NCBI GenBank assembly: GCA_964615765.1
Contig: CAZTQN010000068.1
Span: 1-7,255, forward strand
Direction: 5' to 3'
Length of the DNA: 7,255 bases
From: CAZTQN01 sp964615765
GTDB lineage: Bacteria > Planctomycetota > Phycisphaerae > Phycisphaerales > UBA1924
Shown here: piece by piece, positions 1 to 5,827 of the stretch
Numbering within the stretch: the stretch's first letter is position 1
Layout: each line of letters opens with the position of its first letter
Program-made: the position numbers and the translations under genes
Notes under the pieces: model-generated
Databases searched by the model: none
Seen by the model: the letters and a program-made list of their open reading frames with translations, nothing else
Told to the model about the DNA's origin: nothing

Positions 1-1428
1 GTCGATTCCGCCGTCATGGTCATCGACGCCGCCAAGGGCATCGAGCCGCAGACCCTCAAGCTCTTCGAGGTCTGCCGCAAACGCGGCGTGCCCATCTTCA
101 CGTTCATGAACAAGCTCGACCGCCCCGCACGCGACCCGCTCGAACTCCTCGACGAGCTCGAACGCGTCCTCGGCATCGCGCCCTGCCCCATGAACTTTCC
201 CCTCGGCAACGGCCCCACCTTCCGCGGCGTCTTCGACCGCCTCGAACGCAAGGTCCACCTCTTCGAACGCACCAAGGGCGGCGCTCAGGCCGCCCCCGTC
301 GATGTCCGCGGGCTCGACGACGACTTCGTCCGCTCCACCCTCGAAGACGCCGGCGGCGAAGTCCTTTACCGCGAAACCCGCGAGCAGATCGAGATGATGG
401 AAGGCGCCGGCGCCGCTTTCGACCCCCAGGCCGTGCTCGACGAGAAGATCACCCCCGTCTTCTTCGGCAGCGCGATGAACAACTTCGGCGTCGAACTCCT
501 CCTCAACGGCTTCCTCAAGTACTCCAGCCCGCCCACGCCCCGCATCGCCCGCCTGCATGACGTCGGCGGCCGCCCCATCTCAACCCCCGACGGCGCCCCC
601 GTCACGCGCGAAGTTCGCCCTGACGAAAAGCCCTTCAGCGGCTTCATCTTCAAGATCCAGGCGAACATGGACCCCAAGCACCGGGACCGCATCGCCTTCC
701 TCCGCATCGTCTCCGGCGCTTTCCAACGCGACATGTCCGCCGTGCAGATGAGCATGGGCGGCAGCGCCTCCGCCGGCAAACGCGTCCGCCTCTCCAACGC
801 CGCCAGCCTCTTCGGCCAGCAACGCGAAACCCTCGACCACGCCATCGCCGGCGACGTCATCGGGCTCATCGGCTACGACGGCCTGGGCATCGGCGACACC
901 CTCACCGAAGACCGCGCCATCGTCTACGACGAACTCCCCGTCTTCCCGCCCGAAGTCTTCGCCTTCCTCATCAACCCCCAGCCCTCCAACTTCAAACGCT
1001 ACCGCCTGGGCCTCGAACAGCTCCTGCAGGAAGGCGTCGTCCAAGCCCTCTCGCGCACGCCCCCGCCGCCCAACACCGGCATCGCCGGCCTCGTCGGCGG
1101 CAGCGGCGCCACCGGCTCCTCCACGCTCCTCGCCGCCGTCGGTCAGCTCCAGTTCGAAGTCGTCCAGCACCGCCTCGTCACCGAGTACCAGTCCGAGACC
1201 AACCTCGAGCGGGCCCCGTGGAGCAAGGCCATGTGGCTCACCCCGCCCGCCGATTGGAAGCCCGACGACCCCGACGACCGCTACCAGCCCGAACTCCCCG
1301 GCGGCACCTGCGCGCTCTACTACGACCGCTACGCCCGCCAGGTCGTGCTCTTCACCGACGACTGGGCCCTCAAAGACTTCCGCGCCCGCAACCCCGGCGC
1401 ATCGCTCCACGCGGCCCCGCCGAAGTGA
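1..1428 (+). CDS. prfC: Peptide chain release factor 3 (RF3), 5'-truncated by the window edge
   Basis: RF3 is the translational GTPase that speeds removal of RF1/RF2 from the ribosome after peptide release. The frame is open from base 1, so the first in-frame ATG (base 16) is internal. By comparison with E. coli RF3, about 105 N-terminal residues carrying the P-loop and the DTPGHEDF motif lie outside. In the 475-residue fragment the G4 motif NKLD is at residues 37-40, FFGSAMNNFGV (G5-like) at about 156-166, and the RF3 hallmark FKIQANMDPKHRDR in domain II at about 217-230. The C-terminal domain has the conserved AVGQLQFEVV segment. Just before it, at residues 351-377, is a proline- then glycine/serine-rich stretch longer than in E. 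coli. The last 60 or so residues are only loosely similar to known RF3. The gene ends in TGA. HicB-like follows after 40 bp on the same strand, so co-transcription is possible. The family call is very safe, with EF-G excluded by the RF3-specific motifs. Confidence 0.96.
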   Translation, partial: VDSAVMVIDAAKGIEPQTLKLFEVCRKRGVPIFTFMNKLDRPARDPLELLDELERVLGIAPCPMNFPLGNGPTFRGVFDRLERKVHLFERTKGGAQAAPVDVRGLDDDFVRSTLEDAGGEVLYRETREQIEMMEGAGAAFDPQAVLDEKITPVFFGSAMNNFGVELLLNGFLKYSSPPTPRIARLHDVGGRPISTPDGAPVTREVRPDEKPFSGFIFKIQANMDPKHRDRIAFLRIVSGAFQRDMSAVQMSMGGSASAGKRVRLSNAASLFGQQRETLDHAIAGDVIGLIGYDGLGIGDTLTEDRAIVYDELPVFPPEVFAFLINPQPSNFKRYRLGLEQLLQEGVVQALSRTPPPPNTGIAGLVGGSGATGSSTLLAAVGQLQFEVVQHRLVTEYQSETNLERAPWSKAMWLTPPADWKPDDPDDRYQPELPGGTCALYYDRYARQVVLFTDDWALKDFRARNPGASLHAAPPK

Positions 1429-1468
1429 GCCCGCCACCGGCTCCTACCCATTTCTCCTACCATCCGAC

Positions 1469-1666
1469 ATGACGACCCACCGCTTCACCGTCATCCTCGA
1501 TCGCGAACCCGGCGGCGGGTTCCACGTGTCGTGCCCGGCTCTCCGCGGCTGCCACTCCCACGGCGAAACGCTCGACGAAGCGATGCAGAACATCCGCGAG
1601 GCCATCGAGGTGTACGTGGAAAGCCTCGTCGCCCACGGCGAGCCGGTGCCCGCACTCTTCTTGTGA
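1469..1666 (+). CDS. Small HicB-like antitoxin-family protein, without a HicA partner
   Basis: This 65-residue protein matches the HicB N-terminal fold (HicB-like/UPF0150, a degenerate RNase H-like domain). It shows an initial beta strand HRFTVIL, a glycine turn (PGGGF), the core VSCPALRGCHSHGETLDEA (about residues 19-37), then the helix AMQNIREAIEVYVESL and GEPVP. In hicAB modules this domain binds and inhibits the HicA mRNA interferase. The protein ends right after GEPVPALFL, so it lacks the C-terminal ribbon-helix-helix or HTH DNA-binding part of full HicB antitoxins. No HicA reading frame is found beside it: prfC is upstream and convergent trmD is 33 bp downstream. No good Shine-Dalgarno precedes the ATG. 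It may be an orphan antitoxin, a regulator, or a member of the many single HicB-like proteins of unknown role. The family call is good; the function is open. Confidence 0.85.
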   Translation: MTTHRFTVILDREPGGGFHVSCPALRGCHSHGETLDEAMQNIREAIEVYVESLVAHGEPVPALFL

Positions 1667-1673
1667 TGAGTGC

Positions 1674-1696
1674 AAGAGAGCTTCGATCGCTCTTTT
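1674..1696. terminator. Small hairpin between convergent hicB-like and trmD, possible two-way terminator
   Basis: AAGAGAGC (1674-1681) can pair with GCTCTTTT (1689-1696) around a 7-base loop, with one G-T pair at 1676/1694; the inner five pairs (AGAGC/GCTCT) are perfect. It begins 7 bases after the hicB-like stop and ends 3 bases before the trmD stop. That is where a shared terminator for convergent genes is expected. On the + strand the T run forms part of the stem, and on the - strand there is only a weak T tract. The stem is short for this GC content, so the call is tentative. Confidence 0.42.
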
Positions 1697-1699
1697 CAC

Positions 1700-2461
1700 T
1701 CAGCCCATCATCCCCGGCCTCCGCTCCCGCGTCCGCTTCAGCCGCTGCTCCAGCCGCCATCGCTCGATGGCCCCGTGATCGCCCGACAGCAGCACCTCCG
1801 GCACGCTCATCCCCATCCACTCCCTCGGTTGCGTGTAGTGCGGGCAGTCCAACAGCCGCGTCCCGTCCGGGATCTCGATCCGCTCCCGCCGCGGCGTCTG
1901 CGCCCCGCCCACATAACTCCGCGCCACGCCGAACGAGTCCTGCCCCGCCGACGCCTCGTCCCCCAGCGCCCCCGGCAAAAGCCGGATGACCGCGTCCATC
2001 ACCACCATCGCCGCCAGCTCCCCGCCCGAGAGCACATAGTCCCCAAGGCTGATCTCGATCGGCCGGAGCACCTCGATCACCCGCTCGTCAATCCCCTCGT
2101 AGTGCCCCGCCAGCAGGATCAGCCGCTCCCGCTTCGACAGATCCTCCACCAGCGCCTGATCCAGCACGCGCCCCTGCGGCGTGAGATACACCAGCGTCGC
2201 CGCCCGCGCGTCCATCGCCTCCACCGCCTTCACCGCGTCGTACACCGGCTGGCACATCATCACCATCCCCGGCCCGCCGCCGAAGGGCCGGTCGTCCGTC
2301 TTGGCGTGCTTGTGCTGCGTATACGCGCGGATGTTGGTCGCGTGCCATTCCACCAGCCCCGCCGCCCGCGCCCGCGCCGGAATGCTGCTGTTGAGCGCCC
2401 CGCCCGCCTCCGGGCCGAACATCTCGGGAAACGTCGTCAGCACGTCGATCCGCAGCGCCAT
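1700..2461 (-). CDS. trmD: tRNA (guanine-37-N1)-methyltransferase TrmD
   Basis: TrmD is a SPOUT-class enzyme. It methylates G37 at N1 in tRNAs with a G at position 36, using S-adenosylmethionine, and so prevents +1 frameshifting. The 253-residue product begins MALRIDVLTTFPEMF, as expected. An upstream in-frame ATG at 2503 would add 14 unlike residues and start beside the terminator T tract, so 2461 is preferred. Family motifs are all present: DDRPFGGGPGM (56-66), AGHYEGIDERV (118-128) and the trefoil-knot loop SLGDYVLSGGEL (138-149). The catalytic Arg160 (DAVIR) and Asp175 (GQDSF) match Arg154 and Asp169 of H. influenzae TrmD. PHYTQP and VPEVLLSGDH follow. Two oddities: about 20 extra residues (about 178-201) sit between DSF and LLDCPHYT, and the C terminus stops at RRPGMMG, losing roughly 35 residues of the terminal helices seen in proteobacteria. 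It lies downstream of rpsP with no rimM between. No clear Shine-Dalgarno is seen. Confidence 0.97.
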   Translation of the reverse strand: MALRIDVLTTFPEMFGPEAGGALNSSIPARARAAGLVEWHATNIRAYTQHKHAKTDDRPFGGGPGMVMMCQPVYDAVKAVEAMDARAATLVYLTPQGRVLDQALVEDLSKRERLILLAGHYEGIDERVIEVLRPIEISLGDYVLSGGELAAMVVMDAVIRLLPGALGDEASAGQDSFGVARSYVGGAQTPRRERIEIPDGTRLLDCPHYTQPREWMGMSVPEVLLSGDHGAIERWRLEQRLKRTRERRPGMMG

Positions 2462-2495
2462 CGCCCAGCGTAGCCGCCGACCGCCGCGACACCGC

Positions 2496-2526
2496 AAAAA
2501 CACACGCGGGCCCGCGAGGGGCCCGC
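2496..2526 (-). terminator. Intrinsic terminator or attenuator after rpsP, before trmD
   Basis: Read on the - strand, GCGGGCCC (2526-2519) pairs perfectly with GGGCCCGC (2513-2506) around a 5-base loop (CTCGC). Five bases later comes TTTTT (2500-2496). An 8-bp all-G/C stem with a T run is a standard Rho-independent form. It starts about 35 bases past the rpsP stop and ends about 35 bases before the trmD start. It would therefore end or reduce read-through from rpsP into trmD, which implies a separate trmD promoter or partial read-through. Confidence 0.62.
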
Positions 2527-2560
2527 CGCATGCACGAAACCGGGGCGTGTCGCCGCCGGT

Positions 2561-2902
2561 TTACTTCTTCTTCTCGGGGGCCGCCGCGGCGAGTTTCGCC
2601 GTGCGCTCCGCCGACGCCTTGGCGCGAGCCGCACGCTCCGCCTTCCACGCCGTCCCGTCCACGATGTTCGCCTGCACCAGCAGGTCCATCACCGTGTCGC
2701 TCGGCTGCGCGCCCGTCGCGAGCCAGTGCTTGATCCGCTCGACCTCGAGCAGCACGCGCTTCGACGCGTCCTTCTCCATCGGGTGATACCACCCGAGCGT
2801 CTCGAGCACCATGCCGTCACGCTTCACGCGCTTCTCGATCGCGCTGATCCGGTACATCGGGAGGTGAGTGCGGCCGAGGCGCTGCATGCGAATGCGAACC
2901 AT
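2561..2902 (-). CDS. rpsP: Small ribosomal subunit protein bS16
   Basis: S16 binds 16S rRNA in the body of the 30S subunit and is needed for its assembly. The 113-residue product starts MVRIRMQRLGRTHLPMYRI, the universal S16 N terminus (compare VTIRLARHG...PFY in E. coli). It continues with VLETLGWYHP (about 42-51) and VERIKHWLATGAQPSDTVMDLL (about 63-84). E. coli S16 has 82 residues. The last 30 here (AWKAERAARAKAS... to EKKK) are an Ala/Lys/Arg-rich tail, common in S16 of other phyla and probably in contact with rRNA. An in-frame ATG 27 bases upstream is rejected because AGGAG (2917-2913) sits 10 bases before the ATG at 2902 and the family N terminus begins there. trxB lies 95 bp upstream on the same strand. 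trmD lies downstream behind a terminator-like hairpin. Confidence 0.96.
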   Translation of the reverse strand: MVRIRMQRLGRTHLPMYRISAIEKRVKRDGMVLETLGWYHPMEKDASKRVLLEVERIKHWLATGAQPSDTVMDLLVQANIVDGTAWKAERAARAKASAERTAKLAAAAPEKKK

Positions 2903-2912
2903 GTCGTCGAGA

Positions 2913-2917
2913 CTCCT
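2913..2917 (-). promoter_or_regulatory. Shine-Dalgarno AGGAG of rpsP
   Basis: AGGAG on the - strand lies 10 bases before the ATG at 2902-2900. It supports this start over the in-frame ATG at 2929, which would add nine residues not found in S16. Confidence 0.7.
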
Positions 2918-2953
2918 GGAAAACCCCAATCCGTGTCCGGTATGGGTTGAGAT

Positions 2954-2974
2954 GGTAGGCGGGCTCTACCCGCC
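2954..2974. repeat. Palindromic intergenic element between trxB and rpsP (REP-like candidate)
   Basis: GGCGGG (2958-2963) pairs perfectly with CCCGCC (2969-2974) around CTCTA. A competing hairpin is possible in the same bases: GGTAG (2954-2958) with CTACC (2966-2970). It is followed on the + strand by CGTGCCACTCCC. There is no T tract on either strand, so it is not a typical intrinsic terminator. GC-rich palindromes of this kind often occur as dispersed intergenic (REP-like) elements in bacterial genomes. With one copy in the window, membership of a repeat family is inference. It could also lie in the rpsP mRNA leader or the trxB 3' end. Confidence 0.4.
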
Positions 2975-2997
2975 CGTGCCACTCCCAAACCGCGTCC

Positions 2998-3990
2998 TTA
3001 ATCCACACCCTGCGCCGCCAGCCACCGTTCCGCGTCCAGCGCCGCCTGGCACCCCATCCCCGCCGCCGTCACCGCCTGCCGATACGCCCCGTCGGCCACG
3101 TCCCCCGCCGCGAACACCCCGGGCAGGTTCGTGTAGCTCGTCCGGTTCTTCAGCAGCACGTACCCCGACTCGTCGAACTCCAGCCCCGACCCTTTCAGGA
3201 ACTTGGTCGTCGGCGTGTGCCCGATGGCGATGAACAGCCCGCGCACTTCCAGCGTCGAGCGTTCCTTCGTCACCGTGTCCTCCAGCCGCACGCCCTCGAT
3301 GAAGTCCTGCCCCAGCACGTCGACAACGACCTTGTTCCAGATCACCTTCGCGTTCGGGCGGCTCAGGAACCGCTGCTGCATGATCTTGCTCGCCCGAAGC
3401 GAGTCGCGCCGGTGAATCACGTACACCGTCGACCCGAACTTCGTCAGGTACGTCGCTTCCTCCATCGCCGTGTCGCCGCCGCCGATCACCGCCAGCGGCT
3501 TGTTGCGAAACGGCGGCAGCGCCCCGTCGCACACCGCGCACGCCGACACGCCCCCGCCCGACCGCGCCAACCGCATCTCGTTCTCAAGCCCCAGCCAGTT
3601 CGCCGTCGCCCCCGTCGCGATGATCACCGCGTGCGCACGCACCGCGTGCCCGTCCGAGGTGTGCAAGACGTGCGGCGTCTTCACCGGGTCCGGCGAAAAC
3701 TCCGTCCGCACCACGTCCTCCATCCGCACCCGCGTCCCGAACCGCTCGGCCTGCTGCTGGAAGTGCGCCATCATCTCCGGGCCCGTGATCCCCTTCGGGA
3801 ACCCCGGGTAGTTCTCAACCTCCGTCGTCAGCATCAACTGACCGCCCGGAAGAATCGGCCCCGGGTCCTGCTTCGGCACGCCGATGTAGCACACCGGCTC
3901 CAGCGCCGCACGCGCGGCGTAGATCGCCGCCGTCCAACCCGCCGGCCCCGACCCAACGATCACCAGCTTGTGCGCCTTGGCGTCCGACAT
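2998..3990 (-). CDS. trxB: Thioredoxin reductase (NADPH), low-molecular-weight flavoprotein type
   Basis: This cytosolic FAD enzyme passes electrons from NADPH to thioredoxin, supporting ribonucleotide reductase and protein disulfide reduction. The 330-residue protein has the FAD-binding GSGPAG at 13-18 and GGQLMLTTEVENYPGFP at about 49-65. The redox-active pair is in CAVC (Cys151, Cys154) inside SACAVCDGALPPFRNKP. The NADPH-binding GGGDTAMEEA is at 170-179, with HRRDSLRA at 193-200 for the NADP phosphate, and the second FAD motif AAGDVADGAYRQAVTAAG is at 294-311. All active residues are intact. From memory, the middle segments look closer to the yeast/plant-type NADPH thioredoxin reductase than to E. 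coli TrxB. A Shine-Dalgarno-like AAGGA (4001-3997) lies 6 bases before the ATG. The gene stops with TAA. The exported-protein gene ends 78 bp upstream on the same strand and rpsP begins 95 bp downstream, so an operon is possible. Confidence 0.97.
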   Translation of the reverse strand: MSDAKAHKLVIVGSGPAGWTAAIYAARAALEPVCYIGVPKQDPGPILPGGQLMLTTEVENYPGFPKGITGPEMMAHFQQQAERFGTRVRMEDVVRTEFSPDPVKTPHVLHTSDGHAVRAHAVIIATGATANWLGLENEMRLARSGGGVSACAVCDGALPPFRNKPLAVIGGGDTAMEEATYLTKFGSTVYVIHRRDSLRASKIMQQRFLSRPNAKVIWNKVVVDVLGQDFIEGVRLEDTVTKERSTLEVRGLFIAIGHTPTTKFLKGSGLEFDESGYVLLKNRTSYTNLPGVFAAGDVADGAYRQAVTAAGMGCQAALDAERWLAAQGVD

Positions 3991-4004
3991 CGCTCGTCCT
4001 TCGC

Positions 4005-4023
4005 GCGGGGCTCTTCACCCCGC
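4005..4023. other. Hairpin in the trxB leader
   Basis: GCGGGG (4005-4010) pairs with CCCCGC (4018-4023) around a 7-base loop. On the - strand it ends just before the AAGGA of trxB (4001-3997). No T tract follows, so it is a poor terminator for the upstream gene. Its place directly before the ribosome-binding site could affect trxB translation, but in DNA this GC-rich a 6-bp stem may be chance. Confidence 0.25.
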
Positions 4024-4068
4024 ACCCTTCAACCAACCCCCACCCCGCAATCCCCGCCAACTCTCCAC

Positions 4069-5643
4069 TCAGTTCAACTGGTTCAACTCCACCAGCCGCT
4101 GACGCTCCAGACCGATCATCGGTGGGAACAGCAGATAGTCCCCCGACGGCTCGCCCGGCTTGGCCCGCCGAGACTGCGTCGCCCGCGACGCGTTGCCCCG
4201 GTCGTCATCCGGACCCACGGAGTAGATCACAAACACCTTGTCGTTCATCGGCACCGTGAACGGCGCCGTCCCCGACAGCGGCTGCACCACCACCTCGTGC
4301 GGCATCGGCTGCCCGTCCGCGTTCTTCGGCGTATCACGCATCGGCACGAAGAACTCGATCTGACGCCCCGTGCGGCTGTACGGGTCCGCGTCCACGCCCT
4401 GCATGAACTCCGGCGACACCGCCGGCAATGCCACCGGCCACGACCGGTTCTTCAGCCAGAACCCGTACACCCCCAGCGCCGCCCGCGCCCCGGCCAGTTC
4501 CGTCCGCAGTTCCGTCCGCTGCGCGAACAGTGCTTGGATGTCTCCCAGCCCGTTCTGGATCGCCGCCAAGGACGGGTTGCTCAGCACCCGCTCGTACGAC
4601 CCCGCCGACAGCACGATCCGGTCGAACGGGTCGAGCGTCCACCGCTTCTCCCAGTCGGACTTCAGCGCGTTCACGGCTTCCCGCGTCTCCCGCGCCCCCG
4701 CGTGTCGAGACCGCGCCCCGTCCCAGAACGCCGCCGCGCTGAACAGCCGCAGCGGCCGCTCGCTCGCGCTCGTCCGCGCCAGCGCCGAGCCGAACGTCGC
4801 CGCGCTCGGCTTGCCGTCCTGCCCCATGATCGCGTTGACCAACTGCTCCCGCGCGACAAACTCCGCCTCCGGCATACGGATCCGCTCCGTCGCGAGGAAG
4901 CCCCCGCGGTCCCGCAGGCGCTTATTCAGTTCGATCACCTTGCCCGCGTCCATCGACCGCTTGTTGTCGCGGATGTCCGTGAACACCAGGTCCCGGATCC
5001 GCTCCGCCGCCAGCTTCATCCCGTCCATGCCCCAGCGCTTCTCGCGCACGAACGGGCGGTCGGCCATCTGGCGACAGAACCACATCCAGTTGATCATCAC
5101 CGTGACGGCATCTTCCATCTTCCCGGCTTCCGCCAGCCGCGACGCTTCCACGTGTGCCAGCACGCCCACCCGCTCCAGCGCCGGCAGATACTGATGCCGC
5201 GCCGCCGCGAGAAGTTCCGGCGAGCCCAGTTCCGTGTACAGACCCTGGCTGAGCAGGTCCAGGTCCTGCACCTCGGAGCCATACGCCTGCGCGAACACGT
5301 ACGCCTTCGTGCGGGCGCCTTCCTTGGTCACCTTCGCGAGCGCGTCCAGCACCGCCGTCTGCGCCGGCTTCTGGGCCCACTGCACCGCCGTCGCCCACGA
5401 CGATCCCACCGTCCCCAGCAGGGCCGCCTCGCGCTGCGAGCGGTACGCCGCCGGCGGGGCTTCCATCTTCGCGGCGACGGGCAGCAGCACCGTGTCGCTC
5501 CGCAGCTCCGCGGGCACGTCCTTGAACAGGTCGTTGACCTGTTTGGTGTACACATCCGCCCGCGCGACCCCGCCGACGATCATCAGCGTCGCCGCAGCCA
5601 CGATGCCCACCTTCGCCCAGCCGTGCCACCTGCTCATGCGCAT
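4069..5643 (-). CDS. Exported protein of unknown function with pseudopilin-like C-terminal segment
   Basis: I do not recognise this 524-residue protein. Its N terminus is a clear Sec signal peptide: positive MRMSRWHGWAK, hydrophobic VGIVAAATLMIVGGV, then ARA before D, so cleavage is likely after Ala29. The mature part is largely helical, rich in Ala, Arg and Glu, with a single cysteine (Cys190), no further membrane segment and no catalytic motif I can name. Near the end come a helix plus YGFWLKNRSWPVALPAV (about 393-409), DADPYSRTG (418-426) and VFVIYSVGPDDDRGN (470-484), then GDYLLFPP. This order (helix, 'xWP..LP', 'DPY/DPF', 'Y.VGPD') is seen in many planctomycete envelope proteins and resembles the C-terminal part of type II secretion pseudopilins. 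The open frame continues upstream to an ATG at 5886, but those 81 residues precede the signal peptide. GGAGAG 5 bases before the ATG at 5643 supports the start used here. An ATG at 5688 is a weaker alternative. trxB follows after 78 bp. Confidence 0.82.
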   Translation of the reverse strand: MRMSRWHGWAKVGIVAAATLMIVGGVARADVYTKQVNDLFKDVPAELRSDTVLLPVAAKMEAPPAAYRSQREAALLGTVGSSWATAVQWAQKPAQTAVLDALAKVTKEGARTKAYVFAQAYGSEVQDLDLLSQGLYTELGSPELLAAARHQYLPALERVGVLAHVEASRLAEAGKMEDAVTVMINWMWFCRQMADRPFVREKRWGMDGMKLAAERIRDLVFTDIRDNKRSMDAGKVIELNKRLRDRGGFLATERIRMPEAEFVAREQLVNAIMGQDGKPSAATFGSALARTSASERPLRLFSAAAFWDGARSRHAGARETREAVNALKSDWEKRWTLDPFDRIVLSAGSYERVLSNPSLAAIQNGLGDIQALFAQRTELRTELAGARAALGVYGFWLKNRSWPVALPAVSPEFMQGVDADPYSRTGRQIEFFVPMRDTPKNADGQPMPHEVVVQPLSGTAPFTVPMNDKVFVIYSVGPDDDRGNASRATQSRRAKPGEPSGDYLLFPPMIGLERQRLVELNQLN

Positions 5644-5648
5644 GCCCG

Positions 5649-5654
5649 CTCTCC
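5649..5654 (-). promoter_or_regulatory. Shine-Dalgarno GGAGAG that sets the exported-protein start
   Basis: GGAGAG on the - strand lies 5 bases before the ATG at 5643-5641, just ahead of the signal peptide. It favours this start over the longer in-frame options at 5688 and 5886. The ATG at 5637, two codons on, is the only close rival. Confidence 0.55.
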
Positions 5655-5791
5655 AAGGCCGCCGCCCCGGGTGCGGGACGGTGCTCATCGCGATGCTAGC
5701 AACAGCCCCCGGACAAATCGGCCCCGCCAAGCGCTCTTCACGCGCGCCCGCGCGCCGCCCCCACCGCTCCCCTTGACGCCCATCAACGCCC

Positions 5792-5827
5792 AAAACGACG
5801 CCCGGGCTCCCTTTCGGGAACCCGGGC
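5792..5827 (-). terminator. Strong intrinsic terminator downstream of the sigma factor
   Basis: On the - strand, GCCCGGGTTCCC (5827-5816) pairs with GGGAGCCCGGGC (5811-5800) around a GAAA tetraloop (5815-5812). This gives a 12-pair stem with one U-G wobble. A TTTT run (5795-5792) follows 4 bases after the stem. The wobble becomes a C-A mismatch on the + strand and the stable GNRA loop forms only in the - strand RNA, so the structure is oriented to end - strand transcripts. It lies about 170 bases past the sigma-factor stop. Confidence 0.8.

Noticed and set aside
580..1437. A 285-codon open frame on the - strand opposite prfC
   Set aside because: The product is Gly/Ala/Val/Glu-rich without domain structure and mirrors the codon bias of prfC, whose RF3 motifs are clear.
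1670..2473. A 267-codon + strand frame directly after the hicB-like gene, considered as a possible HicA toxin or downstream gene
   Set aside because: It is Pro/Arg/His-rich and almost fully antisense to trmD. It has no HicA features (small size, conserved GSH motif).
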